A stretch of DNA of 64,000 nt from Orobanche coerulescens (Eukaryota; Streptophyta; Magnoliopsida; Lamiales; Orobanchaceae): contig CM065816.1 in the NCBI GenBank assembly GCA_033398695.1, positions 131,475,358-131,539,357 on the forward strand, given 5' to 3'. Positions within the stretch are counted from its first letter, which is position 1. The number at the start of each line of letters is the position of its first letter. Both the position numbers and the translations under genes were made by a program. This document shows, piece by piece, positions 1-11,912 of this stretch. Under the pieces are notes generated by a model. The model was not told the DNA's origin and did not search any database. It saw only the letters and a list, made by a program, of their open reading frames with translations.

Positions 1-2092
1 CATCCTTATTCTTGACAAATAACACTGGTGCTCCCCACGGGGACGCACTCGGTCGAATATAACCCTTCTCGGTCAAATCCTCTAATTGATTCTTCAACTC
101 CTGCATTTCGATCGGGGCCATCCGGTACGGTGCCTTCGATATTAGGGACGTACCGGGATCCAACTCAATCGTGAATTCCACATCTCTCTGTGGAGGCAAA
201 CCAGGTAACTCGTCTGGAAATACATCGGCATATTCTCTCACTATAGGAATATCCGTCAACATTACTGATGGTTTCTCAGTCTTGGTCATATAGCACCAAT
301 AACCGACACACCCCTGATTGAGTAATCTCACTGCTTTCATCAAGTTGATGACTCTCCCAGAACAGGTGGGATTCCCTCCCTGAAATACACATTCGACCCC
401 ATAGTCTGAAGTGATAGTGACCATACGCTTACGGACACTAATGACGGCATCGTGACGATCCATCCAATCAATACCCAAGATGACGTCGTCTCTCGGTAAA
501 TCCACCACGATTAGGTCTGCTAACCAATCACGGCCATAAATCTGAATCGAACAATCCTTAATCTCACGATTCCCGATAATTCTTCTACCATCAGGTAGAC
601 CAATGACATAAGGCTCACAACTAGTAGCACTATCCAAATGTAGTCTGCTCAAACATGACTCGGAAATGAATGAATGCGATGCACCAGTATCAAAAAGGGT
701 ACACACAGGTTGAGATAGAATTTCGAGTGTACCTGAGATCATCCGGGCCTCTGGATCGTCGGTCTTCTTCATCTCATAAATTCGGGGCTTGCCGGCCCCC
801 GAAACGGACGCTCCCGTCTGATAGCTCTTGGATCCGCCTTTATTTGCTCCTGTCGTCTTGAACGACACGGACTGAGTGGCCTGATTCTGCACCGCTGAAT
901 GTCTCGGGGCCTGAGATGACGCCGGAGTAGGTTTAGAGTCTCTTCGGCAAAAACGGGCCTTATGCCCAGCAATCCCACAGTTATGGCATGTGACTGTCTG
1001 TCTCGGACACTTGGTACTGAAATGACCCTGTTCTTCACAGTTGAAATAGGTGATGGCCGAACTGGCCGCTCGTGACTGAGATTCCGTGGGTCTAGGCGCC
1101 ATAGGAGGTCGCTCAGAAAAAGTGGAGCCCGCACGTGGTTTCCTGAAAGTGGCCTGACTGCCGTCAGACTGATTACGATTCTTAGACTTCTTGCCAGCAG
1201 ATGAAGGTTGTTGCTTAGCAATTTCCTTAGCAGTAAGCTCATAAGTAAGAGCTTTCTCAATGAATTCGGCCAGGGTGGTGCAATTGTGATTAAGCAACTG
1301 CATCCGCATACGAGGCTTCAACCTCTTGCTGAAGTATTTGATCTTGTCTGCCTCGGAGTGAATAATGGATGAGGCGAACGGAAGTAGCTCCTGAAATTTC
1401 TCGGCGATGGCGAGAACATCATCGTCCGCTGAGAGTTCAGGAGTGAGTAATTCTGACAACTTGGCCTCCCTGAGTGGGGCCGGATAATACCTCTCCATCA
1501 TGAGAGTCCTGAATTGATCCCATGTACAAGATCCGTCGGTGGGCTTCAACGAAAACTACCATGATTGTGCGCCCTTACCCAGATAGTAAGCCACAACTGA
1601 AACTTTGTGTCCCTCAGGACAGTCCACCATAGCAAACAGTTTCTCAAAATGTTCAAGCCAGTGAATGATATCCGCCGGCTCAGATGAGCCCTCGAAGGTA
1701 GGTGGCCTCTGGCGAGAGATGTCGCCAATGATACTGCTCACACCCCTCTCTTGCCTCTGAGGTGGCGGCAGAGGAGCCTGCTGATTTTGAGTAGTTGAGT
1801 TATGCATTGTCTCCATTAGTTGTGTCATCTCAGTCATTTGGGCCATCATGCCCTGCATAAAAGCGAGTAGATCAACCCGAACACCTTCTGACTGAGCTGT
1901 GTCCCGGGTACGACTCCCTGATAGTGAATGATTACGTCCAGGTGAATGAGTGGCAGCGTCACTGCTCGATGAGTTAGCATTATTCCTAGCATTAGCGCGT
2001 GTATTCACATGAGCTCTCGGGTTTCGGCCCGCACCACAACCTCTTCCCCCGCGTCCTCTGCCAGCTCTTTCCATTATGAAGTGGAAAGTCAT
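1..2092 (-). pseudogene. Element A gag-pol polyprotein, partial, with an in-frame stop
   Basis: The frame opens at 2092 with an Arg/Gly-rich N terminus (MERAGRGRGG) and a retrotransposon gag domain (PPTFEGSSEP, then IIHWLEHFEKLF). A TAG at 1553-1555 replaces the second Trp of the usual QSWW. The same frame then stays open in the parts I translated down to the window edge: gag C terminus, a CCHC knuckle (CHNCGIAGHKARFC) near 960-1000, the aspartic protease motif FDTGASHSFI near 675-700, and the start of reverse transcriptase (YIRPSASPWGAPV) within the first 80 bases. The TAG makes the copy unlikely to yield a full polyprotein unless read through. RT core, RNase H, integrase and chromodomain would lie further left. 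Confidence 0.85.
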
Positions 2093-2554
2093 ATGATGAT
2101 TATATATCTCGCATGAATATCACATTATGATTACATTATGAAATGATGAAAATGAGCATACGCGCTCAAACACAATGATTACATGAATGATCAACGGAAG
2201 TGACGTGATTATCTGATAAATTCTTGAAATGATTATCTTGAACAAGTTAACAAGATTAATGATATGATCCTCAAGATCAACAACTGAACAATGAAATGAA
2301 CTGAGTGATTAATGAATTAACATGATCGACTTGATCAAAAATGAAAATGATGAAAGAGGATTGTTGACTGTTGAATGATGAATGAGTGATTCTATTGCCA
2401 GAAATTATACCATGGCGTCAGAAATCTTACTGTTCTTTGGTCTGAGGGGCTCGGCTCTTGCACAGGTCACACGTGACGCGAAAGTCCAATGATATTGGTC
2501 TGATGAATGATGATTTCAAATAAGACATGACTCGAAAGGTAGTATTCAAAACCA

Positions 2555-2567
2555 CGCTCCGATACCA
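2555..2567 (-). other. Primer binding site of element A (tRNA-iMet type)
   Basis: Four bases inside the LTR, the minus strand reads TGGTATCGGAGCG. This matches the usual plant initiator-Met primer site TGGTATCAGAGC with one mismatch. Confidence 0.85.
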
Positions 2568-4194
2568 ACTCTGTAACACCCCAAACTAGGCGGATATTAC
2601 AGTGCCGTGGACACCGACTGGGACCGACCAGGCAAATGAAAATTAATGAATTAATATAATTGTAGTACCGAACCACAATATATCATTAATCACTCCGATG
2701 AGGATTTTCATTACAACTCACCCAAGATAATACCGAATACATGTATATTTTATATGAAGATAAAATATACAACACTGAATGAAATGAATATCCAAATGGA
2801 AGTCTGCAGCAGAAATAAAATAAAGAAAACATGAGTGAATGAAAGGACTGGGGGCCCCTACTAGTATCACTGGAACTCCTCGCCGTCAACGTTCTCTTCC
2901 CGTGCCTTAGCTTGCCATGACCTGAAAACAACATCCCCCAACAGGGTCAGTTATACAGAACAACAATCCTCAAGAGTTGAATAAACACAATCATGATATA
3001 ACTTAATTATGAAATGACGCTGAAGAGAGGCATCACAGTACGCCCGTAATGGTATGTGCACGTGCACAAGACGAGTGTCTGGACACACCCTCCATTGTAC
3101 CTAATTAGTCTCATGGAGGTACATTACCATGTGCACAGTCCAATATGTCGGTGAACCCAACACATGACCATCACGTGCCCGACTAAAATTCCACACATCC
3201 CCACTCGGCCACGCAATATGAACCCAGAAGATCATATAGACAAGAAATGACCATGAAGAATATTAATGAATAACAATCTGACAAAGTCAAGAATGACTCA
3301 CCGAGATGAAATGATAGTGAAATGAATTATAGCTCAATGAAATGATTGGAACCGTCGTTCCTCGTGAATGAAGGGATTAATTTACAATTACAAGTCCCAA
3401 TACGGTTAATACATTATGAATGAATTATGATTATGAATGAACAACAACAAAAGGAATGGATATCCTTTTAACCGAGTAAGAATTAACTTACTCAACCGGT
3501 GAAGAATGTCCTTCCTCGAACAACGTCCAAAAAGGGATGTCGGTCGCTCGAACAACCTTGAATGACAATTACCAACAAACGCTCAATATACGTATCAAAC
3601 ACGATTATAACCAACTCAAACGTCGATAGAACAATATCCAACCTCATAGAGGCATTCTAGCGAACACTTAGCAAACACACATCCTTAGATAATATCCAAT
3701 CCCGAATATATCGAAACCAATTCAAAAATGAGTATTTCAAACCATCAAAACACTTTCAATGATATCAATAATCCCATAGGAATCCACAAAACGAGTTAAC
3801 GACAAGATCTAATCGAAAACCCCCAAATATCAAAGTCAACTCCAAGGTGTTCTTGAATCAAACCTCGACAATTCATGAAATCCGAAATATACACTGAATA
3901 ATCCGTAAGAAAACATTTATCCAAGGTAGATAATCCATATCTAACATATTCTAACAACAATCCAAGCTTACACGAAGAAATCGGAAGGAAAAACCCAAAA
4001 TCCGAAATTCTAGATCCAAGAAGATTATTACCTTGATTTGATGTGATGGGGATGATGAAATGATGATTAATCCGAATGATAAGCTTGAAGGTGATGATTG
4101 ATGATTGAACCTCGAAGAACACTCTCCAATTCGTCCAAAATCGCCCGGAACCAAAGTGAGAAATGAAAATGACGAAGAAAGGGCTGAACTGTCC

Positions 4195-4202
4195 TATTTA
4201 TA
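4195..4202 (-). promoter_or_regulatory. LTR TATA box of element A
   Basis: The minus strand reads TATAAATA just downstream of the palindrome array. The position matches that of TATA boxes in LTRs B, D and F relative to their arrays. The transcription start has not been mapped. Confidence 0.55.
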
Positions 4203-4214
4203 GTAATCCCAGTT

Positions 4215-4785
4215 TAGCGCGCGCTAGCCCCAGTTCTTAGTGTGCGCTAGCGGGTGTTTTGGGTAGTCCAGTACCCACTGTCCGAAAATGGTAGCGTGCG
4301 CTACATACCTTTTGTACCGTGCGCTACGGCTGTACACTTAGCGTGCGCTAACCCCTATATGTTAGCGTGCGCTAACGAATTATCTGATGCCCAGTGATGG
4401 AGTCCAGAACCCTCTGTCCTCTGATCTGTTCGCGATAGCGTGCGCTACATTCAATATTTAGCGTGCGCTACTACACCGTTTGCGTACGCTAAAAACCACT
4501 CATAGCGTGCGCTATGAATTAATCCCATTTAGTCCAGTAGCCACTGGACTCAACCTGATCCGACCGTAGCACGCGCTACACCGAAAGCATAGCGTGCGCT
4601 ACTCCGGCCTACTAGCGCGCACTACTTACCATTCGTAGCATACGCTACTTACAACCCAACTGCAATCCAGTGCCTTCTGGACTGCCTGCTTGAACTACAC
4701 TAGCGTGCGCTAGTGTTGAGAGGTAGCGTGCGCTACCCATACTCAATTAGCCCATGCTAAAGAGAGTACGTAGCGTGCGCTACTC
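4215..4785 (-). repeat. Palindrome array in the LTR of element A
   Basis: About 18 exact or near copies of the imperfect palindrome TAGCGTGCGCTA (TAGCGCACGCTA in LTR sense) lie in 570 bp, for example at 4292, 4339, 4363, 4503, 4701, 4723 and 4771. A second inverted repeat, AGTCCAGT-nnnn-ACTGGACT, recurs about every 120-145 bp near 4265, 4390, 4531 and 4666. The array directly precedes the LTR TATA box in LTR sense, so it occupies the position of a U3 enhancer. Confidence 0.9.
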
Positions 4786-5012
4786 CTCACACAGAACACA
4801 CTATGAAGATGACAACGGTGATAAACACGGCACGAAACTCCATCTAGATTGATGATGAATGACGATTGATGCACGATACAATTAGTCTGAACGTTGAATA
4901 CACTGATTGAATATGAGTGACAAATGATCATTAATGAGTGAAAATTACTGAGTGACAATTACTGAACTATAATGACTGAATAATAATGACTGAATTACAA
5001 CCGGGTATTATA

Positions 5013-6481
5013 GTTTAAGCGTCTAAGCATCTTCTGGACATAAGCAGACCGGTAGATGAGAATTCCACTGACTCTATGTTCTATCTCAATACCAAGACAG
5101 AAACGAGTCTTCCCAAGATCTTTCATCTCAAACTCAGTTTTTAAGTATCCGGTGGTTTCTCTTATTTCATCAAGAGTGCCGATTATATTCATATCGTCGA
5201 CATACACTGCGATGGTCGCAAATCCGGAATTTGTTTTCTTTACGAAGACGCAAGGACACAGTTTATCGTTCTTGTATCCCTTTCCAATCAAGTATTCACT
5301 CAGACGGTTATACCACATCCTTCCGGATTGTTTCAAACCGTAAAGTGAGCGTTTCAAACAAACTGAATACGCACTCCATGGTGTGGAATTACTTGATTTG
5401 GGTAATGAAATGCCTTCGGGCACTTTCATGAAAATCTCCATCTAGATCCCCATAGAGATACACAGTGACCACGTCCATTAGCTGCATTTCCAATCCTTCG
5501 AAAATAACTAGGCTGCCTTGTGTTTTGTCAGAGAGTCAAGCTCTGCCTGGATAGCTTCTTTCCATTTAGGCTAATCGGATCTTCGTTGACATTCTTCAAT
5601 AGAGCGTGGTTCAACATCATCGTGCTCTATGATTTCTTGAGCAGTTGTGTATGCAAACACATCATCAATATGAGTGGTCGATCGTTCCATCAAATCAGAT
5701 GCACTTTCATAGTTGATCGAGATCTCTTTGTTCTCAAATGCCGAATCGATCTCCTGGGCATCCCCCATTAATGATTCGTGGCCATAGCTATAGTCAGATA
5801 TATTCTCGTGGGAAGGATTCCCAGTATTGATGATTAATGGGTTGCTTTGTGCCTCACCTGCCCTTTTCTTCCTTGGGCGAGTGTCTGTCGAACCGGGTGG
5901 CCTCTCCCTTTTCCTTTTCGGAGCCATGGCCTCAATCGCGCTTCCACTGGGTGCGATCGCATCACTCGGTGCATTGGTGATGTGCCCCTTATTGGGGACT
6001 TCTAACCTTGCAGACACATTTACAGCTGGAATGTGTGATCTTGTCACTTTTGCGATATCAGTAAACGCATCAAGCATCGAGTCTGCTATGTTATGAAGAT
6101 CGAGGATTCGTTGTACTTCACGATCACATAGTGAGGTAGGGGGATCATAATGAGACAGACTAGGGACAGACTAGGACAATTCCTGTCGTTCCTTGAGAAA
6201 TTTCTTTTTCTCCTCTCCTCCTAACGACGGGAATTCTGACTCATTGAAGTGACAATCCGCAAAGCGCGCGGTAAAGAGATCACCTATCAAGAGTTCTAAG
6301 TAGCAGATGATTGTTGGGGATTCGTATCCAATGTAGATACCTAAACGTCTCTGAGGACCCATTTTATTATGTTGTGGGGGCGCAATCGGCACATATGTTA
6401 CACAGTTAAATATGTGTAGGTGTGAGATATCCGATTCATATCCAGTTACCAACTGGTACGCAGAAAATGGTTGGCCAACGG
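5013..6481 (-). pseudogene. Copia K: integrase C terminus, linker and reverse transcriptase (part)
   Basis: From 6481 downward: the integrase C-terminal region (VTGYESDISHLHIFN, then KMGPQRRLGIYIGYESP), an acidic linker with a basic KRKRERPPGS patch (5571-6077), and the reverse transcriptase palm (YGLKQSGRMWYNRLS, then the catalytic YVDD within IAVYVDDMNIIG). The frame is broken several times between 6171 and 5442. The domain ends at 5012 where LTR A begins, so the rest of RT and RNase H lie left of A. Pre-insertion decay and post-insertion decay cannot be separated here. Confidence 0.85.
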
Positions 6482-6949
6482 TGTAATACCCGTGATTTTC
6501 TTTTTCGGTAATTTTTCATTTTTGGCATTTTTCAAGTTTCCAGAACTCGCTTGCGACCGTTTTGACATTTTGATAATGTTTTGTTCTTCGTATTTGGTCA
6601 TCCGAGTTCGTTTCGATATCGTTTTGTTGAGTTTCGTGTTCTTAAGCGGCTTTTTCGTACTTGAGTTCGATTCTTGCGAATCTCGTCCGAAACTGTTGTT
6701 TCGAGTTTCTTGTAAGTTCATTTGATGTTATTATTCATGTTGCGATCTTCAGCTTATTGTTTCGATCGTGTATCGTGTATTTCGGACGTTTTGGGCCATT
6801 TTCGTAATTTCCCAAAGTTTGGGGTAATTACTTTCCGTTGTCGAATTTCAAGCCTTCGGGTGGTCGGAATCATGTGTTCTCTTAGTGCTCGAATTCGTCT
6901 TTGCGATTACTTCGTAACCATATCTTCGATTCGTATTCAGGTTCGGGTT

Positions 6950-7130
6950 TCGGGGTCGTTCGGGCCGTCGGAGTGGGCCCCGGCCGAATCATGGCCGGGC
7001 AGTCTGGGCCCAGGCCGAGTTACGACCGGTAGTGCTCGGCAGTTACGTACGTAAGGCCGGTTACGTACGTAACGCTGCCGGCATTTCTAGACAGTGAGTC
7101 GGCCATGGCCGGATACATACGTAAGGCGGC
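6950..7130 (+). repeat. Palindrome block upstream of the TATA box in LTR B
   Basis: The perfect 12-bp palindrome TTACGTACGTAA occurs at 7043-7054 and 7061-7072, with a degenerate third copy near 7115. Among these are GGCCATGGCC and other CCGG/GGCC-rich inverted motifs. The block sits just before the TATA box, as in LTRs A, D and F, but uses a different sequence from A. Confidence 0.8.
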
Positions 7131-7142
7131 CGGCAGGCAGCC

Positions 7143-7150
7143 TATTTAAG
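7143..7150 (+). promoter_or_regulatory. LTR TATA box of element B
   Basis: TATTTAAG lies directly after the GC-rich palindrome block and is the only good TATA-like sequence nearby. Assignment rests on position alone. Confidence 0.45.
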
Positions 7151-8150
7151 GCTCTGCAGATGGGTTTTTCATCATTTTTATCACTGGTTTCATCCTCTTC
7201 CGCGGCTGTATCTTTGATAATCATGGAGGGATGTTGTCAGGTGTTAAATCCATGAAGTCTTGGAGTTCATATCATCAATCATCCATCCTATAACATCCTT
7301 TGATCGAGCAAATCAGGTCAGATATCCTAGAAATCTAGTTTTGGGGAATTTGGGTGTTTTGGTGGTTTTCATCCGTTTAATCCGATTTAACTTAGGATTG
7401 TGATAGATTGATGATTATTTAGATGTATTATATCATTTCTCTTATTATTCCATGGTTGGATCGTATCGATTCGTTGTTTTGATCGAGTTCTTAGTCGACG
7501 CCTTGAAGGTGTCCGACAAAAGGTCTTAGAGGGGGGAATTGGGCATTGAATGATTATTATCCATCGTACGATTGTTGATTTATCATTGGTATGACTTAGG
7601 GATGAAATCCTTGTGAAGAACTCGAGTCGGAACCCTCCCGTTCGTTGTCTTCTTCGGGGTCCGAGCTTCCCAGTTGAATCGTGTTCTTCGGAGTGTTCAG
7701 TAGCGGTCATTAAGTCGAGCTTTCCCGTTGCTCCGCGTGCGTTGGACTTGAGGCGAGTATCTCGTCTATATTCTTTATACTTTGAGAATGTGATGTGTCG
7801 TGAATTTAACGTGGACTCGTTAGTGACGGTATATTTAACCGTAACTTACTTTAAATGAAGATGTGATTTTATGAAGGTAATTACGAACGTAAACTTTAGT
7901 TTCAAGAAGAATGATAACTACCTCTTCATGTTATTTTGTGCTTAAAATAAATACTAGAAATGAGTAGTTAATCGAAAAATTGTGGAATCGCATAACACTT
8001 GTATTATTTGCTCGTTGGCCTTTTTCCTGAATGATGGTGTGATGTGAATGTTGTGCCCTTGTTGAAGTTATGATGCGTTAACCTATGTGTTACGTGGTTG
8101 CGGTTGTGGTGAATATCATACCTTTGTTATTGTGTATAGTAGAGAGTTGA

Positions 8151-8490
8151 GATGTTATCCGGGTAGGGGTCCCGTCGAGGCCTCCGGAGGCGCGTGCTTG
8201 CGAGTACGGCCAGACGTAGGTTGTGACCATAAGGTTATCAATTCGGGTAGGTCTAGGGAGGGCTCCGAGAATCGGCACTTGCGAGTGCGATGTCATGATA
8301 ACTTATGGGCGTACTTGAATGATGTTATCCGGGTAGTGTCCGTCGAGGCCTCCGGAGGCGCGTGCTTGCGAGTACGGCCAGATGTTACGATTTGATCATA
8401 AGGTTATCTAATCGGGTAGGTCTGGAGAGGGCTCCGAGAATCGTCACTTGCGAGTGCGATGTCAAGATAACTTATGGGTGTGTTTGAGTT
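8151..8490 (+). repeat. 170-bp tandem duplication within LTR B
   Basis: Two copies start with GATGTTATCCGGGTAG at 8151 and 8321. Each contains GTCGAGGCCTCCGGAGGCGC and a CACTTGCGAGTGCGATGTCA block, itself partly inverted-repetitive. A third degenerate start follows near 8502 (CTAATCCGGGTGGGACC). It lies downstream of the predicted TATA box, so it would be within the transcribed R/U5. Confidence 0.9.
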
Positions 8491-9289
8491 TATTCTTGAT
8501 GAGCTAATCCGGGTGGGACCCTTCGGGACCACGGAGATGTTTTGACTGTTGATTTGATATCTCTGAATTTTTTATGTTTGAATCTTGAATCCCGATTATA
8601 TTGGTGAATATGGTTTTGGTCTTGAGGTTTGAGTTGAGAATAAAATCATTTGTATGATTTTGAAAGAAAACCTTTTGAAAAGGAAAAACATTCATATTTC
8701 AGTATTTTACACTGAGACCCCCGAAGTCTCTAAATAATCTCTTACAGTGATTTCTGGAGTAATCCCCATGGTTTGTTTCAAAGGAATAAATTTTCAAAAG
8801 ACTTTAGATTCGGGGATCGTGTTACTACCTTGTCGAAATGTTATTTTCATAACGGTTGTATTCTTGATGTATAATTGTATAGCTTGGTTACTTGCTAGCG
8901 ATTCCATCGCTAACCCCTCGTTGGGGATTTTGTTATTTATTCCAGGTGTTCTGACTGGAGAGTGAGCAACCACAGGATTGGCTCGGAGGATGATGCAATG
9001 CAGCGATACTAGTCACAGTTGTAGTCTGTCGTCTGTCAGTGATATGTCGGTTTGAGTTGTTCTCATCCTTGAGGGGATGGACATTTTATGTACTATGTGA
9101 TCGAGTTGTATTTTAGTTTTATTAGATGTACGGTTATGCTGTGTTTTGAGAGACCTAATCAGTATACGGTATTATGTGTTGGTCAAGTTGACCGCATGTG
9201 GGTTTTGATTTGTAGTCTCCCGCCTGGTAGCTCCTTGTGGAAAGGGGTCTACGGCGTGTAATATCTCTGAGTGGATTGGGGGTGTTAAA

Positions 9290-10046
9290 AACGGTGGGTC
9301 TGAAATGAATAAGTACGGCTGCATGTAGGACTGCATATCCCCAAGCAGAGATGGGCAGGTTGGTGCGCAAAACCAATGCCCGTGCTACCATTTGGATTCT
9401 TTTAATGGTTGCCTCTGCGAGACCATTTTGTGTATGCACATGGGGAATGGGATGCTCTACATATGTTCCGATTGGCATGCAGTAGTCATCAAATACTTTA
9501 TATGTAAATTCTCCTGCATTATCGAGTCGAATAGACTTGATAGGGTGATCAGGATGGTGAGTCCTTAGACGAATGATCTGAGCTCGGAGTTTTGCAAATG
9601 CAGCATTTCGAGTGGAAAGGAGTGCGACATGTGACCAGCGTGTCGAAGCATCCACCAATACCATAAAGTACCTAAATGGTCCGCATTATGGGTGGATGGG
9701 TCCACAAATATCTCCTTGTATACGTTGTAAGAATGGGATGTTCGCTTTAGTGTCTTTAGTGTAAGAAGGTCTCGCTCCTACTTTAGCTAAAGAGCAGGCT
9801 TTGCAGAATGATCGATGTGCTTTTGACATAGTCAATTGCTTAGAAGGGGGGCATATGTCTCTATTTCTTTAGACGACATAGCATGATTAACATAAATATT
9901 GTTCTTCATGTTGAGTTGTTGCCCTTTTCTCACTCGAAAGAAAGGATGTCCGTGCGAGTTCTTTAGGATACGGATCATCATATCTCGGCCAGGATGACCT
10001 AGTCTATCATGCCAAAGCCTATATGAGTCTTTGTCCCAAATTTCAT
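9290..10046 (-). pseudogene. Copia K: zinc-binding region and integrase core
   Basis: The minus strand encodes the end of the HHCC region (CKACSLAKVGARPSY) and the integrase core. The three catalytic acidic positions are visible: Asp in IQGDICGP, Asp in IRLDNAGEF and Glu in NGLAEATIKR. One stop codon interrupts IQGDICGPIHP from CGPFRYF near 9686. LTR B truncates the domain at 9290 and the frame continues at 6481. Integrases of this type insert element cDNA with 5-bp duplications. Confidence 0.88.
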
Positions 10047-10502
10047 TTATGGTGACAGCATAGGATTCGAGTACCCTAATGATTGTGGTGTACAGTCCAC
10101 TTTTTGACTCTTAAGTTTTTCTAATATGCGTTTACGCCCACATTCATTAGTTGTAATATAAAGTAACTCGATTCCATTCTCACAGTGGGTTTCGACGTGG
10201 AAACCATTACTACGTATATCTTTAAAGCTTAGTAAGGTTCGAGGGGCCCTAGGTGCATATAGAGCATCGGTAACTCGGAGAAGAGTGCCGTTAGGCAATA
10301 AAAATCGGGCATTACCTCGCCCTTGGATGAGTTGGGAGGACCCAGTCATCGTGGTTACCGAGGATTGACATGCAATTAATTCAGTGAATAGAAGCCTATT
10401 CCTAAGAATGGTGTGTGTGGTCCCACTGTCAACCAAACATTCAAGTTCTCCTCGATTCATTCCTGCGAAAAAGAGTGAGAAATTCAAAACATAAACAAGC
10501 AA
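10047..10502 (-). pseudogene. Copia K: aspartic protease and pre-integrase region
   Basis: The frame carries the Copia protease signature: LECLVDSGTTHTIL with catalytic Asp in DSGT, then a glycine-rich LIQGRGNARF strand and a SFKDIRSNGFHVET segment typical of Copia proteins. The family role is processing of the gag-pol precursor. The surrounding polyprotein frame is broken on both sides, so this is a relic of one long ORF. Confidence 0.85.
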
Positions 10503-10673
10503 GCAGTATTCATTTCTTTGAAATAAAGCTAAGGATATAACGTGAGCAATAATAATATCTTGTTCTAGAAAAACAAAGTTTCATCACACCATTACTGAAA
10601 ATAAAACATCGATAAAATCGTTCTGAGGTAACAATGCCAAATGTAAACGAGAAAATAAACATAATGATGACAT

Positions 10674-11727
10674 TCAGTCATAAAGGGGTGCCTCTAATGA
10701 CTGTGACACATATGGCTCATTGCGATTATCAGTGACTGTGAAATTGACGTTGGGGGACTCGTCGAGAGCATCTTCCTCCATATAGTGAGCCTCCCGTTCT
10801 TTGGACTCTCTATATTTCTTATAATGTGTTGCGACTTGCTTGCTTGCATGGCAGTTCTTGTACCAATGTCCAGCATCTCTACATCGATAGCACGGTTCAT
10901 CGCCAACTCTGACTTTGGGAGTGACATGGGGGGTAGGTGCTTTGTTTCCTTGGATAAGAGCTGGGAGCACCAAGTCTTCTCATTACATTGGAACAATCCC
11001 CATGTCTTCGACCACATCCTCGACCACTGTGCCCTTTTCTACGTTGTGGTTTGGGGTTGCAATGTCCAGTCCCCTGTGCATTGTGGTTCTTTCCACCTTT
11101 TACTTTGCCATAGTTGGCCTCGGGAACTTTCTTTGTCCCAGCTGGCCTGTCATTGTTGTTTACTAACACTTCATTATGCCTCTCAGCCACTTGCAGTAGG
11201 TTGATAAGCTTATTGAAGGTAGTGATGCGTTTATTGTCATACTCCAGCTTATACTGGTTTGCTAGTATAAGGGCAGAAGTAGGGAAGGTGGAAAGAGTTT
11301 TCTGGATCATATCATCTTCTGTGAGGTCCTTTCCACATAAATTAAGGCGTGCCTTCAGACGGAGCATATCTTTTTTGAAATCGTTGATCCGTTTATAATC
11401 AAGCAAGCGGATTTCATTCCACTGCACGGTCAACTCTGGGAGCAAGGTATTGTGGATGTTCCCAAAACGGCCCTTAAGGGCATTCCACAATTCTTTCGGG
11501 GATTTCAATTGCAGATATTCCCATCTTAGGCTGGGGTCGATATGTCACCTAAGGAACACTAATGCACTAGCTTTGGTTTTGTCAGACGGTACTTCGCCTG
11601 CTTTTTCAAAGATAGTAGCACTATAGTCCTTAGCGACAAAAGTGGTCTCGACGCCAGAAACCCATCTATGGTACTCAAGTCCTTCTGAGTCCAAGATGTC
11701 AAATTCAGGACGAGTTGGATCAACCAT
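10674..11727 (-). pseudogene. Copia K: gag (UBN2-type) with zinc knuckle
   Basis: The start codon at 11727 opens MVDPTRPEFDILDSEGLEYH, a Copia gag N terminus. An in-frame TGA at 11542-11544 interrupts it after ASALVFLR, and the same frame resumes with ELWNALKGRFGN and MIQKTLSTFP, typical of the UBN2 gag family. A frameshift near 10970 precedes the CCHC knuckle CYRCRDAGHWYKNC. Gag forms the virus-like particle in which reverse transcription occurs. With a stop and a frameshift this copy is inactive. Confidence 0.88.
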
Positions 11728-11912
11728 CTTGAGACAAGGAAAAAAGAAAATGAGTTTTCACAGTATATCATGAGTACTTTCCATGATAAAATTTTCAATA
11801 ATGTGGAGGGTTATTATTTTTCAGAACCAAGATATGGTCAAAATTACTTTCGATGCTATTGAAGGTGACCAATGAAATTACTTTATCATGGTTTGAGTTA
11901 AGTATAGGCAGT

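Larger units (their letters stand above)
1..5012 (-). mobile_element. Element A: Ty3/gypsy (Tekay-like chromovirus) retrotransposon, 5' part only
   Basis: Read on the minus strand, the order is a 5' LTR (2572-5012), a primer binding site resembling initiator tRNA-Met, an AT-rich leader, then gag, protease and the start of reverse transcriptase running off the left edge. The long LTR, the start TATAATACCCGG (ancestral TGTAATACCCGG inferred from LTRs B and D), the end GGGGTGTTACA and the iMet primer site suit the Tekay/Del clade; the chromodomain that would confirm this lies outside the window. It is inserted in the reverse transcriptase of Copia element K, whose reading frame stops at the LTR edge. 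The TSD cannot be checked because the left flank is missing. Confidence 0.85.
2572..5012 (-). repeat. 5' LTR of element A (about 2.44 kb)
   Basis: On the + strand it starts TGTAACACCCC, the complement of the LTR end GGGGTGTTACA, and stops at 5012 where the complement reads TATAATACCCGG. Solo LTRs B and D have the same terminal signatures, so the second base (A for G) is probably a mutation. In LTR sense it contains a palindrome array (4215-4785), then a TATA box (4195-4202), then about 1.6 kb of R/U5 sequence without coding potential. Confidence 0.85.
6482..9289 (+). mobile_element. Element B: solo LTR of a Tekay-like gypsy element
   Basis: It starts TGTAATACCCGTG and ends GGGGGTGTTAAA (TTACA expected), flanked by the direct repeat AACGG (6477-6481 and 9290-9294). 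There is no internal domain or second LTR, so this 2.8-kb sequence is a solo LTR left by recombination. Removing it and one AACGG rejoins the Copia K integrase. In LTR sense it has a GC-rich palindrome block (about 6950-7130), a TATA box (7143-7150) and a 170-bp tandem repeat (8151-8490). No protein-coding sequence is recognised. Confidence 0.92.

Noticed and set aside
769..1260. 163-codon open frame
   Set aside because: It is an out-of-frame shadow of the gag-protease frame of element A on the same strand.
4215..4785. CRISPR-like array
   Set aside because: Units are 12-bp palindromes with irregular spacing inside a retrotransposon LTR in a plant genome; no cas genes.
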